Below are positions 60,663 through 64,000 of a stretch of DNA of 64,000 nucleotides, piece after piece. Numbering within the stretch: the stretch's first letter is position 1; every line of letters starts with the position of its first letter. The stretch covers positions 665,038-729,037 of the forward strand of contig NZ_JADKYB010000001.1 in assembly GCF_016918855.1 (NCBI RefSeq). The letters are read 5' to 3'. The translations under genes were made by a program, and so were the position numbers. Source of the DNA: Actinacidiphila acididurans (lineage in GTDB: Bacteria > Actinomycetota > Actinomycetes > Streptomycetales > Streptomycetaceae). The notes beneath the pieces were generated by a model. That model ran no database searches, was not told the DNA's origin, and saw only the letters and a list, made by a program, of their open reading frames with translations.

Positions 60663-61738
60663 GTGAACGACACGCCGAGGGACCTGCGGAAACGGTGGCC
60701 GTGGAGCGGGTGCCGATGAGTACGGCACGCCGGCTGCTGATCCTCGGGATCGCGGTCCTGCTGCTGGCCGGCCTCGGCACCGGCTTCGTGCTGCACGCCG
60801 CATCCCGCGCCGCCGACCGGAACAAGCCGCGGGCCGGCGGCCCGGCCGTGGCCGCCGGCACCGTCAGCCTGACCCGCACCGGCCAGGTCGCCTTCGTCAA
60901 CGCCGCCCACGGCCCCTACCGCGGCCGGGTGACCACGGTCCCCGCCGGCGCGCCCGGCGGCACCCGTACCGCCTCCACCCTGGACTGCGCCCGCTTCTAC
61001 GCCGCCGCCGGCACCGGGGTCTGCCTGCGCTCCGGGCTCGGCGTGCTGGCCCGTACCGGCAAGGCCGTGATCACCGACGCGGCCCTCCACACCCGGCGCA
61101 CCTTCCCGCTGGCCGGCGTCCCCAGCCGGGCCCGCGTCTCGCCCAGCGGCCGCCTCGCCGCCTGGACGGTCTTCGTCGGCGGCGAGTCCTACGGCGCCGC
61201 CTTCTTCTCCACCCGCACCTCGATCCTCGACACCCGCACCTGGCACCTGCTGCCCAACCTGGAGGACTTCGCCATCACCCTGGCCGGGCAGCCCTACCAC
61301 GCGGTGGACACCAACATCTGGGGCGTCACCTTCGCCAGCGACGACGACACCTTCTACGCCACCCTCGCCACTGCCGGGAAGACCCACCTCGTCAAGGGCT
61401 CCATCACCCGCCGCACCCTCACCGACACCGGCGTCCAGAACGTCGAATGCCCCTCGCTGTCCCCGGACGGCACCCGCGTCGCCTTCAAGAAGCGCGTGCT
61501 GGCCGGCGCCTCCCTCTGGCACGAGTACGTCCTCGACCTGCGCACCCTGCGCCAGACCCCGCTGGCCGAACACCGCAGCGTCGACGACCAGGCCACCTGG
61601 CTCGACAACGACACCCTCGCCTACGCCCTCCCCACCCAGGGCGACACCACCAGCACCGACCTGTGGACCGTCCCCGCCGACGGCACCGGCACCCCCCACC
61701 TCCTCCTGCCCGGCGCGTCCTCCCCGGCGCCGCTGTGA
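60659..61738 (+). CDS. Membrane-anchored TolB/PD40-type beta-propeller protein
   Basis: 359 residues with one N-terminal membrane helix (LLILGIAVLLLAGLGTGFVL) and the body outside. The rest has WD40/TolB-like strands such as ARVSPSGRLAAWTVFVGG and ECPSLSPDGTRVAFKKRVL, ending in DQATWLDNDTLAYALP and DLWTVPADGTGTPHLL. These PD40 repeats form a six- or seven-bladed propeller that binds ligands or proteins. It is translationally coupled to the MFS gene, and the two may work together. The function is unknown. Confidence 0.85.
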   Translation: MSERHAEGPAETVAVERVPMSTARRLLILGIAVLLLAGLGTGFVLHAASRAADRNKPRAGGPAVAAGTVSLTRTGQVAFVNAAHGPYRGRVTTVPAGAPGGTRTASTLDCARFYAAAGTGVCLRSGLGVLARTGKAVITDAALHTRRTFPLAGVPSRARVSPSGRLAAWTVFVGGESYGAAFFSTRTSILDTRTWHLLPNLEDFAITLAGQPYHAVDTNIWGVTFASDDDTFYATLATAGKTHLVKGSITRRTLTDTGVQNVECPSLSPDGTRVAFKKRVLAGASLWHEYVLDLRTLRQTPLAEHRSVDDQATWLDNDTLAYALPTQGDTTSTDLWTVPADGTGTPHLLLPGASSPAPL

Positions 61739-61754
61739 CCCGTGGCGCCTCGCG

Positions 61755-62119
61755 CTACTCGGCGGCGACCTCGGCGAGCTGGTCGAAGGTACGGTTCAGC
61801 ACCGCGAGCCGCTCCCGCCGGTGCTCCGATGTCGGCTCCAGCTCGTCGATCGCCCCCTCCCACACCTCCAGGAAGGCCCGCTTCCACTCCGCCACGACCT
61901 CCGCCCTCGGCAGACCCTCGGCCCCGTAACCCGCCCGCGCCAGGACGTACAGCAACTCGACGTTGCACGGCACGGCAACCCCCAGTACTCGTCCGGCTCG
62001 ATCCCCTCCGGATCACCCGCCATCGCCTCGGCCACTTCCCCCACCAGCCGCCCGACCACGATCGACAGATGATCGGCCGCAGTGTCGCTCTGGAAGTTCC
62101 CGCTGCCCCAAGTACCCAC
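61755..62119 (-). pseudogene. DUF4259-family protein gene with a one-base frameshift
   Basis: Starting at GTG 62119 (after AAGGGGA), the frame reads VGTWGSGNFQSDTAADHL through EGIEPDEYWG. The family then continues in another frame with VAVPCNVELLYVLARAGYG to the TAG at 61755. The break lies at a run of five C (61979-61983 on the plus strand). One more C would restore a single 121-residue protein. Total length is one base short of a multiple of three. It is either a real recent mutation or a sequencing error. The domain's function is unknown. Confidence 0.85.
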
Positions 62120-62542
62120 GTGTCCCCTTCTTCCTTCCGGTCCGCGCTGTCCCGGCGGAGTCCGGGTGCCCTTACCGAACCACAGGGGTCCGACAGCGCT
62201 CGGCTCTCCCCTTGGAGAGGGGCCGACCAGGAGGTCCGGCGGCGCATGGAGCGGCAATTGCGGCGCCTTCCCTGGCGCAGCACGGTCGCAGACCGGCCGT
62301 TTGCGGCGATTCCGGTGCGGCTCGGCCGCGGGCGTGGCAACGTACCGTGCGCGTTGCATCGCGGTGGGCGATCACGGCGTCGCGGGTGACACGACGGGCG
62401 CCGGTCAGGGCCGCAGGCTGCCGCCGTGAGCCGGCGGGGGAGCGGCCGACCCCGCGTGCACGAAGTGCCATCCGCACCGCGGCGGTTCGCAGGGCCCCTC
62501 CGGGCGTCCGCCGTCGCGGGCGACCCGAGGGGGGAAACGCGC
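62120..62542. other. Intergenic region before the propeller gene
   Basis: 423 bases with no gene I can support. A small hairpin CTCTCC-CCTT-GGAGAG lies near 62205-62220. A 47-codon frame at 62246 has an AGGAGG motif but odd composition and is listed among rejected items. No promoter consensus was identified. Confidence 0.4.
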
Positions 62543-64000
62543 ATGACCTCGACCGTCCCCGTCCGCGGCGGCCGCCGCCGACGGCTGTCCCGGACCGGCG
62601 GCGCGATAGCCGCGGCCGCCGCGCTCGGCCTGACCGCCGCCCTGACCGGCGCCGCGCCGGCCGCCCAGGCCGCCCCGCAGGGCCAGGCCGGCACGACGAC
62701 CGCGTACGTGGCCAACGACGGCGACAACACCGTCTCCGTTCTGGACACCTCGACCGGTACGGTCACCGCGACCGTGCCCGTCGGGGGCGGCCCCCAGGGC
62801 GCCGCGGGCTCCGCGGACGGCACGCGGGTGTACGTGCCGAACATCGCCTCCAACACCGTGTCCGTGATCGACACGGCCACCGACACGGTGACGGCCACCG
62901 TGACCGTGGGGGCCAGCCCCACCGCGGTCGCGGTCACCCCGGACGGCTCCCTCGCCTATGTGGCCGACCTCGGCACCGCCGCCGTCGCGGTCATCGACAC
63001 GGCCACGAACACGGTCGTCGCCTCCGTGCCGGTCGGCCAGGGCCCGGACGCTGTCGCCGTCACTCCCGACGGGTCCCGCGTCTACGTCGCCAGCAGCAGC
63101 GGGACCGTCACGGTGATCGACACCGCCACCGACGCGCCGCTCGCCACGATCCCCGCCGGTTCCGTACCGGTCGCCCTCGCGATCACCCCCGACGGCGCCC
63201 ATGTCTACGTCGCAGACATCAGCGGCTCCGCCCTGTCGGTGATCGACACCGCCACCGAAACGGTCGCCGCGACCGTTCCTCTGGACGCCCCGCCCTACGC
63301 GCTGGCCGCGTCCCCCGACGGCAGCGAGCTCTACGTCGCCGACGGTCCCGCCAACAGCGTCTCCGTCCTGGACACCGCCACGAACACGGTGACCGCCACC
63401 GTCCCCGTGGCCACCAACCCGCAGGGCGTTGCCGTCGCCCCCGACGGCGCCCACGTCTACGCCACCGGCCTCGGCTCCAACGACGTCAGCACGATCGACA
63501 CCGCCACCCTCACCGTGACCGCCACCAGCCCCGTCGGCCGCAACCCGATCGGCCTGGCCCTGTCCTTCACCCCGCTGCCCCCCACCCCCGCCCCCACCGT
63601 CACCTCGGTGAACCCCGCCTCCGGCGCGCCCGCCGGCGGCACCCCTGTCGCGATCACCGGCACGGACCTGGCCGGCGCCACCTCCGTCACCTTCGGCCCC
63701 GGCCACCCGGCCACCGGCGTGGACTGCACCGCCACCACCTGCACCGCCGTCGCCCCGCCCGGCACCCCCGGCACGGTCGACATCCAGGTCACCACCCCGG
63801 CCGGCACCAGCCCCGTCACCCCGGCCGACCGCTTCACCTACGTCGTCACCGAAGCCGACCTCTCCGTCGCCCTGTCCGCCGACCCCCAGCCCGGCCTCCT
63901 CGGCGGCCGCATCGCCTACACCCTCACCCTCACCAACCACGGCCCCGCCACCCTCGACTCGGCCTCCGTCCGCACCACCCTCCCCGCCCCCATGAAGCCC
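62543..64000 (+). CDS. Secreted YncE-like seven-bladed beta-propeller protein, 3' end missing
   Basis: 486 residues are visible before the window ends. A signal peptide (TGGAIAAAAALGLTAALTGAAPA) is followed by seven near-identical 40-residue repeats of the form VYVAD....SVIDTAT.TV.ATV.VG, the YVTN/YncE propeller. Then comes a TIG/IPT Ig-like domain (PTVTSVNPASGAPAGGTPV). The start of a DUF11-type domain (DLSVALSADPQPGLLGGRIAYTLTLTN) follows. GAGGGGGGAA lies nine bases before the ATG. Such proteins sit on the surface or are secreted; the role is unknown. Confidence 0.9.
   Translation, partial: MTSTVPVRGGRRRRLSRTGGAIAAAAALGLTAALTGAAPAAQAAPQGQAGTTTAYVANDGDNTVSVLDTSTGTVTATVPVGGGPQGAAGSADGTRVYVPNIASNTVSVIDTATDTVTATVTVGASPTAVAVTPDGSLAYVADLGTAAVAVIDTATNTVVASVPVGQGPDAVAVTPDGSRVYVASSSGTVTVIDTATDAPLATIPAGSVPVALAITPDGAHVYVADISGSALSVIDTATETVAATVPLDAPPYALAASPDGSELYVADGPANSVSVLDTATNTVTATVPVATNPQGVAVAPDGAHVYATGLGSNDVSTIDTATLTVTATSPVGRNPIGLALSFTPLPPTPAPTVTSVNPASGAPAGGTPVAITGTDLAGATSVTFGPGHPATGVDCTATTCTAVAPPGTPGTVDIQVTTPAGTSPVTPADRFTYVVTEADLSVALSADPQPGLLGGRIAYTLTLTNHGPATLDSASVRTTLPAPMKP

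Noticed and set aside
62246..62389. 47-codon frame with AGGAGG upstream
   Set aside because: Spacing to the ATG is 11 bases, the peptide is Arg-rich and featureless, and codon use does not match neighbouring genes.
1..64000. Search for tRNA, rRNA, insertion sequences, integrase and attachment sites
   Set aside because: No tRNA-like cloverleaf, transposase, integrase or flanking direct repeats were found.

Overview
The window is very GC-rich actinomycete DNA. Codon third positions are almost all G or C, GTG starts are common, and many genes overlap by ATGA or GTGA. The gene families (LacI regulator, paired NarL-type two-component system, secreted glycoside hydrolases with lectin-like tails, G1 peptidase) point to Streptomyces or a close relative such as Actinacidiphila or Streptacidiphilus. 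No tRNA, rRNA, CRISPR array, insertion sequence or phage gene was seen. Genes run off both ends: a LacI-family regulator at base 1 and a beta-propeller surface protein at base 64000.

Bases 1-10100 hold regulation and carbohydrate degradation: the LacI regulator tail, a two-component system on the minus strand, a small methyltransferase, a secreted GH95-like glycosidase with a promoter and LacI-type operator candidates upstream, a CocE/NonD hydrolase and a secreted thaumatin-like protein. Bases 10100-28100 continue the mix: a 1329-aa GH95-like enzyme with repeated C-terminal modules, a fasciclin protein, a GH16-like protein with no signal peptide, a PaaI thioesterase, a cyclophilin, a CPA1 antiporter, an off-locus NAD kinase, a VOC protein, an MFS exporter, and the remains of a divergent SDR/AraC pair collapsed by a deletion. 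A GH59 plus ricin-lectin enzyme, a small secreted protein and a G1 peptidase follow.

Bases 28400-61740 form a large surface-polysaccharide locus. It contains rmlBD, rmlA and rmlC for dTDP-L-rhamnose, and UDP-GlcNAc 2-epimerase and UDP-sugar dehydrogenase genes. A Gfo/Idh oxidoreductase, DegT aminotransferases and a hexapeptide acyltransferase together could make a UDP-2,3-diacetamido uronic acid. It also has a WecB/TagA/CpsF transferase, four GT2 transferases, a Wzx flippase, and three Wzz-type proteins, one fused to a Wzy/O-antigen-ligase polymerase. Secreted accessory proteins are a beta-helix protein and a 1115-aa protein with a DMFase-like domain and two DUF4082 modules. MFS and TolB-like genes close the block. 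No initiating phosphoglycosyltransferase was seen inside the window.

The right end holds a DUF4259 gene with an apparent one-base frameshift in a C run, and the start of a secreted seven-bladed YncE-like propeller protein with TIG and DUF11-type domains. Many genes end in long perfect hairpins without a following T run, as is usual in this group.
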